Source: G965220305 sp965220305 (GTDB lineage: Bacteria > Chloroflexota > Dehalococcoidia > Lucifugimonadales > UBA3495). Taken from it: 64,000 bases of DNA. Shown here in pieces: positions 8,921 to 17,626 of the stretch (position 1 is its first letter; the number at the start of each line of letters is the position of its first letter). The translations under genes and the position numbers were made by a program. Where the stretch lies: contig OZ244817.1 of assembly GCA_965220305.1 (NCBI GenBank), forward strand, positions 3,162,001 through 3,226,000, given 5' to 3'. The notes under the pieces are model-generated. The model saw only the letters and a list, made by a program, of their open reading frames with translations, searched no databases and was not told the DNA's origin.

Positions 8921-8977
8921 GAGCGGCCGGTCTCTTACGAGGGGAGCCGCTGAAGGAGCGGCGCACTACCGGTCGCT
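8921..8977 (+). other. Nested hairpin of unknown role
   Basis: Outer arms GAGCGGCCGGT (8921-8931) and ACCGGTCGCT (8968-8977) pair with one G-T position. They enclose a perfect inner hairpin GCCGCT-gaagg-AGCGGC (8946-8962). It lies 60 bp after the CMD-like gene and lacks a T-run, so it may be an imperfect terminator or a structured repeat. Confidence 0.35.
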
Positions 8978-9023
8978 GGCCTCCTATTCTATGCTCTTGG
9001 GCTTCGCCGGTCAACCCCGCTGC

Positions 9024-9229
9024 GGCCAACTCACAGGGCCTTTTCATTTTCAGCAAATGTCATTCTGAGCGAAGCGAAGAATCTGAAATCCTTCATCCGG
9101 GACCTCGTCCGAGTACCGAAGAAAAGCGATGTGGGCAAGAACTTTAGATTCTTCGCTCTGCTCAGAATGACAGAAAAGTACGGGATGACCAGGTGAGACG
9201 AGAATGAAAAGGCCCTGGGCCAACTCACA
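9024..9229. repeat. MITE-like nested inverted repeat
   Basis: Three layers are visible. The outermost is the direct repeat GGCCAACTCACA at 9024-9035 and 9218-9229. Inside is a perfect 15-bp inverted repeat CAGGGCCTTTTCATT (9034-9048) against 9203-9217. Inside that are long arms TGTCATTCTGAGCGAAG (from 9058) against 9146-9174. The inner arms match a repeat type widespread in bacterial intergenic DNA. No open frame lies inside. The 519-bp gap 8860-9378 otherwise holds only the hairpin at 8921 and the repeat at 9265. Confidence 0.7.
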
Positions 9230-9264
9230 TGGTCTTTTAATTGTTGCTACTGCGCTCTCCCCGC

Positions 9265-9295
9265 TCATCACCCCGCTTTCGCGGAGTGCAGGCTC
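9265..9295. repeat. Dispersed 31-bp repeat, copy 1
   Basis: Matches 32082-32112 in 27 of 31 positions, all four differences being transitions. The core is CCCCGC-ttt-GCGG followed by GTGCAGGCTC. It lies in non-coding DNA just upstream of the gene at 9379. Confidence 0.6.
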
Positions 9296-9378
9296 TGAGA
9301 AGGCAGGGTGACGAAACCCTCTCGTCGGTCCCTTGGACTGCTACGGCAAGGAAAATACCAACAGGAGGTTTGCCAGCC

Positions 9379-9690
9379 ATGCCTGACTACGTTTACCTGG
9401 TGCAGATGGACATTCCAGCCGAGCTGGAGGACGAATTCAACCGAATCTACGATACCCAGCATGTGCCCAACATCACCCAGGCCCCCGGGGTCCACGGCTG
9501 CACCCGCTACCGCGTGGAGTCCTCTGACGTGGAGGGAGTGGCCCGCTACGCCGCCGTCTATCACATCGATTCGCCCGAAGTGCCCTTTAGCGACGGTTGG
9601 AAAGCCGAGTCGGAGAAAGGGGATTGGCCTACCAAGATACGCCCCCACACCACCAACCGTTCCCACATCGTCTTCCAGAAAATTGGCTGA
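9379..9690 (+). CDS. Small dimeric alpha/beta-barrel protein
   Basis: A 103-residue protein starting at the ATG at 9379 after ACAGGAGG; the longer open frame from 9241 would run through repeat DNA. The pattern YVYLVQMDIPAELEDEFNRI, then HVPNITQAPGVHGCTRYRV and YAAVYHIDSPEVPFSDGW is that of ferredoxin-like dimeric barrel proteins (DUF4286/EthD-like). Such proteins often assist oxidative degradation of organic compounds, but no catalytic residue can be assigned here. Confidence 0.75.
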   Translation: MPDYVYLVQMDIPAELEDEFNRIYDTQHVPNITQAPGVHGCTRYRVESSDVEGVARYAAVYHIDSPEVPFSDGWKAESEKGDWPTKIRPHTTNRSHIVFQKIG

Positions 9691-9794
9691 GGGCCATTCA
9701 TGGTTGGGCGGCCTGAAGGGTGGGGGGAATAGGGGCCGGGAGAGGCCCCTGGCTGAAGCAAGGCCAAGACGGCCCAGGAGGATATGGGGAAGGG

Positions 9795-10028
9795 TTAACC
9801 GGCGGTTACGCAGGTGATGGTCCGCCTTACCCCCCGCACCGCCTGCATCCTTCCCGTTATCAGCTCGGCCAAGCCGCCCATGTCCGCCGCTTCCGCCAAG
9901 GCAATTACGTCCACGGTACCGGTCACAACGTCCGCCGATTGCACGCCCTCCAGGGAGCGTAACGCGTTGGTGACCTGTTGCGCCCGGCCTACCTCGGTCT
10001 CGATGAGGATGAAGGCTCTGGTTGCCAC
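9795..10028 (-). CDS. Stand-alone Lrp/AsnC ligand-binding domain protein
   Basis: A 77-residue protein from the GTG at 10028, preceded by AGGAGTGAG. It consists of only a RAM domain: RAFILIETEVGRAQQVTNAL, EGVQSADVVTGTVDVIALAE, and a final strand before VTAG. There is no helix-turn-helix, so it cannot bind DNA alone. Such domains sense small molecules or stabilise partners. It is followed on the same strand by nothing else nearby; the RidA gene lies upstream at 10146-10532. Confidence 0.8.
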   Translation of the reverse strand: MATRAFILIETEVGRAQQVTNALRSLEGVQSADVVTGTVDVIALAEAADMGGLAELITGRMQAVRGVRRTITCVTAG

Positions 10029-10145
10029 CGTCTCACTCCTGCCCGAGTATCCAGCGGGCACTGACCACGTTGTTGCGGTTGGGTTAGCTGGGGCGGCGTC
10101 CTCGCCGGAAGTCGCTTCCCTGGGCCAGGCGCAGGATGCGGGCTG

Positions 10146-10532
10146 CTAATCGGGGATGCAGGCCGTTGAAGTAACCTCTACCAGGTTGTCCGGCGCGCCG
10201 AAATTGACGATGATCGCCGTCCGTGCGGGGCGGTTGTCCGGGAAGAATTCCCCGTACACTTCATTGAATCCCGCCAGGTCTTCCTGCTTGGTAACGTAGC
10301 AGGTATTGGTCATGACGTTTTCCAACGAGGTGCCCGCTGCCTCCAGGATTAGCTTGATGCGTTCCAGGGTAAACCGGGTCTGCTCCCGAATATCCTTCCC
10401 CACCTCTCCGGTCGTCGGGTGACGGCCAGTGCAGCCCTGAACGAAGACCAGATTGCCGAATCGGGTCGCCTGGGAGAGCAGGCCGGTACCGGGAGGGAGC
10501 TTGTCCGATGAAATAATCTCTTTCTTTGGCAT
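10146..10532 (-). CDS. RidA/YjgF/YER057c family protein
   Basis: A 128-residue RidA-family protein. Motifs include GTGLLSQATRFGNLVFVQG, EQTRFTLERIKLILEAAG, NVMTNTCYVTK and PARTAIIVNF; the last carries the Arg that binds carboxylates in deaminating members. RidA hydrolyses reactive enamine/imine intermediates made by PLP enzymes. The C-terminal VEVTSTACIPD is slightly divergent from the usual VEIEAIA. Together with the AsnC-type domain it may form a small operon. Confidence 0.88.
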   Translation of the reverse strand: MPKKEIISSDKLPPGTGLLSQATRFGNLVFVQGCTGRHPTTGEVGKDIREQTRFTLERIKLILEAAGTSLENVMTNTCYVTKQEDLAGFNEVYGEFFPDNRPARTAIIVNFGAPDNLVEVTSTACIPD

Positions 10533-10684
10533 TTACGTCCAACGCTTTACGAATTTAGTGGCCCATCTTGGTAAAGATGTGCGTTTCATCCCATGACGGG
10601 TGGCTACGCAAGATGATTGTCCCATTATATCCCGCCCACCGTCCCTGTCAAACCGGGCCGCCAGGGGCGTTGGCGATAATAATG

Positions 10685-10714
10685 TTGCACTAACCAGTCC
10701 AAAGTAATTAAAAT
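10685..10714 (+). promoter_or_regulatory. Sigma-70-like promoter for the EF-G paralogue
   Basis: TTGCAC and TAAAAT are separated by 18 bp, about 100 bp upstream of the ATG at 10818. The promoter sits in the 285-bp gap that otherwise appears empty. Confidence 0.5.
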
Positions 10715-10817
10715 GACTCCAGAATAGACTGCCCCCGCCTTTGGCTAGGGTCCGTACCGGGACCGGGCCAAGACCTCAGCAGAATAACTTTTATCCAAAG
10801 TTAAGGGGAGAGACTCG

Positions 10818-12866
10818 ATGCCCAACATTGACGCCGGCAATATCAGAAACGTGGCGCTGCTGTCTCACAGCGGCGCCGGCAAGACTACGCTCTGCGAGAC
10901 CCTTCTATTCAACATCAAGGCTACGACGCGGATTGGCCGGGTGGAAGATGGGAACACGGTCTCCGACTACGAGCCGGAAGAGATCAAGCGAGGCGGCAGC
11001 ATCCAGACCAGCCTAATCGCCTGCGCCTGGGACCAGTACAAGGTCAATTTCCTGGACACGCCGGGTTACGACGATTTCCAGGGAGAGGTGGTTTCGGCGC
11101 TGCGGGTCGTGGAGAGCGCGGTGATACTGGTGCCCGGTCCCACGGGTGTCGATGTGGGGACGGAGCGTTCCTGGGACTTCTGTGAAGCCCGAGGCCTCCC
11201 CCGAATGTTCCTGGTGAACAAGATGGACCGGGAAAACGCCAGCTTCTCCCGCACCGTGGCCGACATTCAGGGCGCCTTCGGCGCAAAGTGCGTTCCCTTG
11301 CAGATGCCCTTGGGCGATGCCCAAGACTTCAAGGGGTTGGTCAGTGTGGTCCATCCCCCGTCAGAAGTTCCGGCGGAGGTCGCCGCTGAGTTTGAAGCCG
11401 CCCGGGAGCGCCTCATCGAGGCGGTGGCCGAGGCTGACGATGAGCTGGCCGACAAGTACCTGGAAGGCGAGGAACTGACCGATGCAGAGATCATGGGCGG
11501 CGTCCGCACCGCAATATTGCGGGGAGAACTTGTTCCCATTTTGGTCAGCTCCGCTACCCAGAACATCGGTGTTACCGAGTTCCAGGAGATGGTGCTGGAG
11601 TTCCTGCCCTCTCCTGAAGATGGCGCTAGGCCCATATTGATGAACTCTGCGGGCGACGAGACCGATTTTGAAGTTGACCCTGATGGTCCTCTGGCCGCCT
11701 TTGTCTTCAAGACCACCGCAGACCCCTTCGTGGGCAAGCTGTCGGTGTTCCGGGTCTACCGGGGCGCAATCAAGAGCAACTCCGAGGTCTGGAACAGCCA
11801 CCAGAACCAGGCGGAACGCATCGGCCAGCTATACCTGCCCCGGGGCAAGTCCCAGGAGAATATTTCGGAAGTAGCTGCGGGGGACATCGGCGCCATCGGG
11901 AAGCTGGCCAGCACCGTGACCGGCGACACCCTGTGCGTTCGGGACCAGCAAGTCTCCTTCGAGCGGGTGGAGTTCCCGGTGGGGTACTACAGCGTGGCAG
12001 TAGCCCCAGCCACCAAGTCGGACCTGGACAAGATGTCCACCTCCCTGGCCCGCATTGTGGAAGAGGACCCCAGCCTGCGGGTATCCCGCCAGGCCGACAC
12101 CAGCCAGACGGTGCTCACCGGACTGGGCGAGGCCCAAATCGACGTGGCGATGGAACGGATACGCCGGAAGTTCGGCGCTGACCTCACGGTTAAACTTCCC
12201 CGGGTCCCCTACCGCGAGACCATTACCCGGGTCACCCAATCAGAGTACCGGCACAAGAAGCAGTCCGGCGGTCACGGTCAGTACGGCCACGTGCTGCTGC
12301 GGCTGGAGCCTATGGAACGTGATCAGGGGTTTCAGTTCGGCTCCGAGGTTGTGGGAGGCCGTGTGCCCCGGGAGTACATCCCTTCGGTCGAGAAGGGCAT
12401 CGTGAAGACCCTGGAAGAAGGTGTCATCGCCGGGTTCCCGGTGGTTGACCTGAAGGCGGTCATTTACGACGGCAGCTACCACGACGTGGACTCCTCGGGA
12501 ATGTCCTTCGAGATAGCCAGTTCCCAGGCGCTCCGAAAGGGTATGACCGAGGCCAGCCCCATCCTCTTGGAGCCCGTCATGCGGTTGCTCGTCACCGTGC
12601 CCGACACCTACACCGGCGATATAATGAGCGACGTCAACGGCAAGCGGGGTCGGATTCTGGGCATGACCCCCGGCGACGGCAGCACCCTGGTGGAAGCCGA
12701 AGTGCCTCTATCCGAACTTCAGCGGTACGCCCAGGACCTCCGGTCTTTGACCCAGGGTCGCGGCAGCTACCGATTAGAGTTTGACCACTATGACCCGGTA
12801 CCCGCCAACCTGGAACAGCGAGTGGTGGAAGAAACCAAGCGCGCCCAGGAGGCAGAAAGGGTCTAA
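10818..12866 (+). CDS. Elongation factor G-like GTPase (EF-G2-type paralogue)
   Basis: A 682-residue translational GTPase with AAGGGGAGA before the ATG. G1 is SHSGAGKTT, G3 is DTPGYDDF and G4 is NKMD. Domain II, the III/V ferredoxin folds (EDPSLRVSRQADTSQTVLTGLGEAQIDV; PDTYTGDIMSDVNGKRGRILGM) and domain IV (KKQSGGHGQYGHV) follow in EF-G order. The switch I/G2 region reads KRGGSIQTSL rather than the RGITI of canonical EF-G, which marks the EF-G-like paralogue group of uncertain role. Expected partner: the ribosome. No str-operon genes are adjacent. Confidence 0.9.
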   Translation: MPNIDAGNIRNVALLSHSGAGKTTLCETLLFNIKATTRIGRVEDGNTVSDYEPEEIKRGGSIQTSLIACAWDQYKVNFLDTPGYDDFQGEVVSALRVVESAVILVPGPTGVDVGTERSWDFCEARGLPRMFLVNKMDRENASFSRTVADIQGAFGAKCVPLQMPLGDAQDFKGLVSVVHPPSEVPAEVAAEFEAARERLIEAVAEADDELADKYLEGEELTDAEIMGGVRTAILRGELVPILVSSATQNIGVTEFQEMVLEFLPSPEDGARPILMNSAGDETDFEVDPDGPLAAFVFKTTADPFVGKLSVFRVYRGAIKSNSEVWNSHQNQAERIGQLYLPRGKSQENISEVAAGDIGAIGKLASTVTGDTLCVRDQQVSFERVEFPVGYYSVAVAPATKSDLDKMSTSLARIVEEDPSLRVSRQADTSQTVLTGLGEAQIDVAMERIRRKFGADLTVKLPRVPYRETITRVTQSEYRHKKQSGGHGQYGHVLLRLEPMERDQGFQFGSEVVGGRVPREYIPSVEKGIVKTLEEGVIAGFPVVDLKAVIYDGSYHDVDSSGMSFEIASSQALRKGMTEASPILLEPVMRLLVTVPDTYTGDIMSDVNGKRGRILGMTPGDGSTLVEAEVPLSELQRYAQDLRSLTQGRGSYRLEFDHYDPVPANLEQRVVEETKRAQEAERV

Positions 12867-12892
12867 TACCCAACGGACGGTCCGGGCAAACC

Positions 12893-12926
12893 AGGGGAGG
12901 GCCTCGTTTTCGAGGCCCTCCCCTTT
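12893..12926 (+). terminator. Strong Rho-independent terminator
   Basis: A perfect 14-bp stem AGGGGAGGGCCTCG against CGAGGCCCTCCCCT with a 4-nt loop, followed by TTT, 26 bp after the EF-G paralogue stop. Confidence 0.9.
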
Positions 12927-13033
12927 TGGTCGTGGGGGTTAGGACAGGCCGTGGGCTTGCCCGTTAGTCGGTGAAGACGCCTGCGCCGTAGTTCCGATGA
13001 TAATACGGCTTTTCATCGTCTTGCCCGGCCTCA

Positions 13034-13063
13034 CCGTTATCCCGGAGTAGGCCGGAATCCAGG
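13034..13063. repeat. Degenerate copy of the palindromic repeat
   Basis: Read on the minus strand it begins CTGGATTCCGGCCTACTCC, a diverged form of the repeat units at 2647-2672 and 31963-31988. The 396-bp gap 12867-13262 contains this, the terminator, and no recognisable gene. Confidence 0.45.
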
Positions 13064-13262
13064 GGTGTTGGGGCTGGGGAAGTTCCAGTCGCCGGGCGTT
13101 TCCTCTGGGTTTTGGCAGCGGCTTACACCATAATGACGGGTGGCGCGCCAAGCCCAGTTAAAGGCCAAAGGATGGGCTGCCGACCCTCCGGTGGTAAGGG
13201 AGCTTTGGGGTCGTTAGCCGGGCGTCAATGTTCCGGGGCAGCCTGTAGGCGGCGCAGGTCCC

Positions 13263-14927
13263 TCAAAACCCCCAACTGGGCTGGTACTCGCCGAAGACCT
13301 CCCGAAAGACGCCCATCATCTCCCCCAGGGTGGCGTAGGCCCGGACTGCGTCCAGCAGCGGCGGCATCAAATTCTCCGAACCCCGGGCGGCTTGTTCCAG
13401 CGCCCGCAGTTTTTGGGCCACTTCCCGGTTGTCGCGGTTTTGCCGGAGGCTGTTGAGGCGTTGGATGTGCTGGGCCTCTCCCTCCCGGTCTACCCGAAGC
13501 AGGGGGATGTCCAGGGCCTCGTCGGTGGCGTATTCGTTGACCCCGACGGTGACCCGCTCCTGCCGGTCCTCCTCCCTCTGATATACATAGGCAGCGTCGG
13601 CTATCTCCCGTTGGAAGTAGCCGGCCTCCAGCGCGGGAATAACACCGCCGATGTCGTCGATGCGGCGGAAGTAGTCGTAGGCGCCCGCCTCCACCTGGTT
13701 GGTCAAGGTTTCCAGGAAGTAGCTGCCGCCCAGGGGGTCCACCGTATCGGTGACGCCGGTTTCGTGGGCGATAATCTGCTGGGTGCGCAGGGCGACCAGG
13801 GCCGCCTCCTCGGAAGGCAAGGCCCAAGCCTCGTCCTTGCCGTTGGTGTGCAGTGACTGGCAACCGCCCAATACCGCGGCCAGGGCCTGAAGCGATACCC
13901 GGATTACGTTGTTGTCGGGTTGTTGCGCCGTCAGGCTGGCCCCGGAAGTCTGAGCGTGGGAACGCATCCAGTGGGAACGGGGGTCCTGGGCATGAAAGGT
14001 GTCCTGCATCTCCCGGGCCCAAATCCGGCGGGCCGCCCGGAACTTGGCTATTTCCTCAAAGAAGTTGTTGTGGGCATTGAAGAAGAAGCTGAGCCGAGGC
14101 GCGAAATCGTCGACGGCCAGTCCCCGGTCCAAGCAGTGGCGCACGTATTCAAACCCGTCGGCCAGGGTGAAGGCCAACTCCTGCACCGCCGTGGAACCGG
14201 CTTCCCTGATGTGATAGCCGCTGATGCTGATGGGGTTCCAGCGGGGCAGGCGCTGGGCGGCAAACTCCACCGTGTCCACCACCAGCCGCATGGAAGGCTG
14301 GGGCGGGAAGATATACTCGTTCTGGGCCAAGTATTCCTTCAGGATGTCGTTCTGGAGGGTTCCCCCCACGTGCTCCAGCGGAACGCCCTGTTTCTCGGCC
14401 ACGGCGATGTACATGGCCCAGATGATGGCCGCCGGGCTGTTGATGGTCATGGAGGTGGTGATTCTGTCCAGGGGTATGCTGTCGAAGAGGACTTCCATGT
14501 CCGCCAGGGAAGATATGGCGACGCCGCACTTGCCAAATTCACCGGCAGCCCTGGGGTCGTCGGTATCGTACCCGTATAGAGTGGGCATGTCGAAGGCCAC
14601 ACTCAGGCCGGTCTGTCCGTTTTCCAAGAGAAATTTGAACCTCTCGTTGGTCTCGTGGGGTTGGCCGAATCCGGCGAACATCCGCATTGTCCACAACCGG
14701 CCCCGGTACCCCGTGGGGTGTACTCCCCTCAGATAGGGCGGTTGGCCGGGAAAGCCGATGTCCTGCGAAAAGTCCACGTCTCCCAGGTGCTCCGGGGTGT
14801 ACAGAGGCTCCACCTCTATCTGGGAGGGGGTGCGGTAGTTAGCCTTTCGCTGGGGCGCGGAGTTGGCCTTTTGCCGCCAATCTTCACCAGCCTGTTGCAG
14901 CCCGCCGGGTATGTTGGTTGAAGACAA
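13263..14927 (-). CDS. icmA: B12-dependent acyl-CoA mutase large subunit, probably isobutyryl-CoA mutase
   Basis: A 554-residue substrate-binding subunit from the TTG at 14927, which has GGAGGTGG 4 nt upstream; the ATG at 14948 has no such site. The barrel is methylmalonyl-CoA mutase-like (GVHPTGYRGRLWTMR, SISGYHIREAG with the catalytic His239). Three residues decide specificity: F84 replaces the mutase Tyr89, Q202 replaces Arg207, and A111 is retained. Phe plus Gln is the known isobutyryl-CoA mutase signature; 2-hydroxyisobutyryl-CoA mutase would have Ile and Asp. The cobalamin-binding small subunit is not in the window. Probable role: interconversion of isobutyryl- and butyryl-CoA in branched-chain catabolism. 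Confidence 0.85.
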   Translation of the reverse strand: MSSTNIPGGLQQAGEDWRQKANSAPQRKANYRTPSQIEVEPLYTPEHLGDVDFSQDIGFPGQPPYLRGVHPTGYRGRLWTMRMFAGFGQPHETNERFKFLLENGQTGLSVAFDMPTLYGYDTDDPRAAGEFGKCGVAISSLADMEVLFDSIPLDRITTSMTINSPAAIIWAMYIAVAEKQGVPLEHVGGTLQNDILKEYLAQNEYIFPPQPSMRLVVDTVEFAAQRLPRWNPISISGYHIREAGSTAVQELAFTLADGFEYVRHCLDRGLAVDDFAPRLSFFFNAHNNFFEEIAKFRAARRIWAREMQDTFHAQDPRSHWMRSHAQTSGASLTAQQPDNNVIRVSLQALAAVLGGCQSLHTNGKDEAWALPSEEAALVALRTQQIIAHETGVTDTVDPLGGSYFLETLTNQVEAGAYDYFRRIDDIGGVIPALEAGYFQREIADAAYVYQREEDRQERVTVGVNEYATDEALDIPLLRVDREGEAQHIQRLNSLRQNRDNREVAQKLRALEQAARGSENLMPPLLDAVRAYATLGEMMGVFREVFGEYQPSWGF

Positions 14928-15089
14928 AGACCACCTCCACGATGCCACTGGGTGCCATGAAGAAGGATTGACCGTTCCCCTTGGCGGGGGAAACGAGATG
15001 CTAGCGCTAGGGAGACAGTGGGTATTGAGTAGGCCAATTTACGCCATTGGGCAACTCTCCACCGCCGTTGCTGGTGAAACGCGGCGAGG

Positions 15090-16322
15090 CTATACCCGGG
15101 TCAGACGGGCGAACCGGCGTCGGCCAACCTTGATGGCGGTGCCCGGTTCCGGCTCCTCAAATCGGGCGTCTTCAGACAATCGGTATGAAGGCCCCGACGG
15201 GGGGAATATCTCCACTGCACCCTGGTTTATCATGCGCTTGCCCTCGGTAACGCTTGACACCAGCCCGGCGCCCACCAGCACATTGCTCCACCTTGGACCA
15301 GCCAACTCGCTCATGGAAAATTGGGGCATATCCTCGGGTAAACCCTGTTGTTGTATTACCCGCTCGAAGCGCTGCTGGGCAGCATTGGCTGCCTGGGGGT
15401 CGTGAAACTCGCTGGTGATGGTATGGGCCAGGCGCTTCTTCAGCAACATTGGATTGACGCTATCCTGGGCCAGATCGTGGGACATCCTTTCCAGTTCTTC
15501 GTCGGGGGTATCCGTCAAATAGTTGAAGTAGGAGACAATGGACTCGTCGGTCAGCGACATCAACTTGCCGTACATCTCGTCCGGCGGGTCTTCCACCCCC
15601 ACATAGTTGCCCAGGCTCTTGCTCATCTTCTGCACGCCGTCGGTGCCCACCAGAATTGGCATCAGGAAGCACTGCTGCGGCTTCTGGTCCAACATCCCCT
15701 GCAATTCCCGTCCCACCAGCAGATTGAACATCTGGTCGGTGCCGCCGAACTCCACGTCCGACTCAATGGCAACCGAGTCGTAGGCTTGGAGCAGTGGGTA
15801 TAGCAACTCGGTGATTGCGATGGGGCGGTGCTCCCGGAACCGATTGGCGAAATCGTCCCGCTCCAGGAACTGGGCGACGGTGAACTTGCCAGTAAGGCGG
15901 ATGACATCGGCCAGGGTGAACTTGCCGAACCACTCGCTCTGCGAAACCACCTGGGAACGGTCCCGGTCCACCACCTTGAAGAACTGGCGCATGTAGGACT
16001 CGGCGTTGGCAATTACCTCTTGGTGGGTCAGCATGGGGCGGGTGGCCGACTGTCCGCTGGGGTCGCCTATCTGGGCGGTCCAGTCCCCGACGATGAGGAT
16101 TACCTGATGGCCCAAGTCCTGCAGTTGGCGCAGTTTCCGCAGTCCTACCACGTGCCCCAGGTGGATGTCGGGACGGCTGGGGTCGAAGCCCATCTTCAGC
16201 CGCAGCGGCTTCCCGGCCTGAAGCATTTCGACAAACTCTTCCCGGGAAATTATGTTGCTCACGCCTCGCTGGGTGATGCTGTCGATGGTTTCCTGGCTAA
16301 GCAAAGCTAATTCCTCCACCAT
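15090..16322 (-). CDS. tyrS: Tyrosyl-tRNA synthetase
   Basis: A 410-residue class I synthetase that charges tRNA-Tyr. The HIGH motif is HLGH in GFDPSRPDIHLGH, the KMSKS motif is present as QKMSKSLGN, and the tyrosine-binding FGGTDQMFN is clear. The C-terminal 65 residues are an S4-type RNA-binding domain (EGKRMINQGAVEI). The GFDP-type N-terminus places it in the TyrRS form common in Chloroflexota and other deep lineages. Its start overlaps the end of ribF by 26 bp, so the two are translationally coupled. Confidence 0.96.
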   Translation of the reverse strand: MVEELALLSQETIDSITQRGVSNIISREEFVEMLQAGKPLRLKMGFDPSRPDIHLGHVVGLRKLRQLQDLGHQVILIVGDWTAQIGDPSGQSATRPMLTHQEVIANAESYMRQFFKVVDRDRSQVVSQSEWFGKFTLADVIRLTGKFTVAQFLERDDFANRFREHRPIAITELLYPLLQAYDSVAIESDVEFGGTDQMFNLLVGRELQGMLDQKPQQCFLMPILVGTDGVQKMSKSLGNYVGVEDPPDEMYGKLMSLTDESIVSYFNYLTDTPDEELERMSHDLAQDSVNPMLLKKRLAHTITSEFHDPQAANAAQQRFERVIQQQGLPEDMPQFSMSELAGPRWSNVLVGAGLVSSVTEGKRMINQGAVEIFPPSGPSYRLSEDARFEEPEPGTAIKVGRRRFARLTRV

Positions 16323-17259
16323 GTGCCAGGGTCTCGTTGTAGTCTAACTCCAGGGTCTTGCGGGCATTGGCCACATCCTGGCCTATCTGCTCCACCAGGG
16401 CTTCCACCGAGGTGAAGGTCTCCTGGTCCCGCAACTTATCCACGAACTCCACGCCAATCTCCGCCCCGTAGATGTCCTGGTTGAAGTCCATTACGTGGAC
16501 TTCAATTACCCGGTCCCGCAGCCCGAAGGTAGGCCGGATTCCGATGCTGGTGGCCGAGGGGAGGCGTTGGCCGCCGATGACTGCCCAGGTGGCGTAGATG
16601 CCATCGTTGGGTATCATCATCTCCGGGTTGACATCTATGTTGGCCGTGGGAAAGCCCAGCTCCCGTCCCTGGCGGTTCCCCACCACCACGGGGCCGGCGA
16701 GGGAGAAGTCCCGTCCCAGCAAAGCGCCGGCGGTGGCAACGTCGCCCTGGCCAATGGCCTCGCGGACACTGCGGCTGCGCACCAGTAGGCCGTCCAGATT
16801 CAGGGGCTCCACCGTCTCCACCCAGAAACCCATTTCCGCGCCCAGCTCCTGCAGCACCGGAGCGTTGCCCTGGCGGTTCTGTCCCAACGCGAAGTCCGGG
16901 CCGATAATCAGCCCGCGCATCTTCAGAGTCTCGACCAGTGCTAAGGTGAAATCGCGGGCGCTTATTCGAGAGAGCTCGGCGGTGAATTCCAGGGGCACCA
17001 CCAACCCCATGCCCCGGGCAGTCAGCAACTCCACCTTCTGCTGGGGAGTGGTGATATATCTGACCGTGAAATCGGGCCGGAGTACGGTGGCGGGGTGATT
17101 GGTGAAGGTGATTGCGCCGGGGATTTGCTGGGGGCCGGTGCGCTGGACTAAACGGCGCAACAGGTGGCAATGGCCTTGGTGAACACCATCAAAGACGCCG
17201 ATGGTAAGGACCGTTTCCCGGTCAGGCGCCATGCTAGCCAGAAGCTGGCGAAAGCTCAT
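16297..17259 (-). CDS. ribF: Bifunctional riboflavin kinase/FAD synthetase
   Basis: A 320-residue protein making FMN and FAD from riboflavin. The N-terminal adenylyltransferase half has GVFDGVHQGH and AITFTNHPATVL; the C-terminal kinase half has GRELGFPTANI, PNDGIYATWAV and IEVHVMDF. Length and order are standard. It is the first gene of a ribF-tyrS pair. No FMN riboswitch was recognised upstream, although a 9-bp hairpin (17343-17370) lies there. Confidence 0.95.
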   Translation of the reverse strand: MSFRQLLASMAPDRETVLTIGVFDGVHQGHCHLLRRLVQRTGPQQIPGAITFTNHPATVLRPDFTVRYITTPQQKVELLTARGMGLVVPLEFTAELSRISARDFTLALVETLKMRGLIIGPDFALGQNRQGNAPVLQELGAEMGFWVETVEPLNLDGLLVRSRSVREAIGQGDVATAGALLGRDFSLAGPVVVGNRQGRELGFPTANIDVNPEMMIPNDGIYATWAVIGGQRLPSATSIGIRPTFGLRDRVIEVHVMDFNQDIYGAEIGVEFVDKLRDQETFTSVEALVEQIGQDVANARKTLELDYNETLAHGGGISFA

Positions 17260-17342
17260 GCCGGCTCTGTTCCTTGTAACGGAATCCTGCCCACCCTGTT
17301 CGCCTCATCTGCCGCGGAATCCGGTGAAAAATACGTTAGATT

Positions 17343-17370
17343 AGTGGGCTGGATGTTAGCACAGCCCACT
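17343..17370. other. Perfect hairpin upstream of ribF
   Basis: AGTGGGCTG pairs perfectly with CAGCCCACT around a 10-nt loop. Read on the minus strand it is followed by an AT-rich tract containing TTTTT and then by the ribF start, so it could be a leader hairpin. The rest of the 501-bp gap 17260-17760 is non-coding. Confidence 0.4.
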
Positions 17371-17626
17371 GGCACCGTCAACTTGAAACCAGGCCCGGAA
17401 CGGGCCCAGCCGACGGGCCCTTCAAGGGAATAAGAACGATCCGGGTCGTCTTGCCACGTCTTGGCTCGGGGCCCTGCATCTCCGAATGCGGAGTGGGCGC
17501 ACCGCCACCCGAGCATCGTCGCCCCGGCCTAGCCTGGTTCACGCCGCGCGGAGAAATGGGGAGAACAAGCCGGGAGACTCTACCGGGCAAAAGGCGGTGC
17601 GGGCGGGCGGGGGTCTGCCCGGCCCT

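Noticed and set aside
9031..9271. Two minus-strand frames of 65-73 codons
   Set aside because: They are translations of the nested inverted repeat (HSEQSEES and FFASLRMT types), a known source of false genes.
14940..15089. Possible cobalamin riboswitch near the B12 mutase (GCCACTG)
   Set aside because: The motif is on the opposite strand from the mutase and the other conserved blocks are absent.
17260..17345. T-box or FMN riboswitch in front of ribF-tyrS
   Set aside because: Neither the T-box sequence nor the conserved FMN-riboswitch blocks could be found; only a plain hairpin exists.
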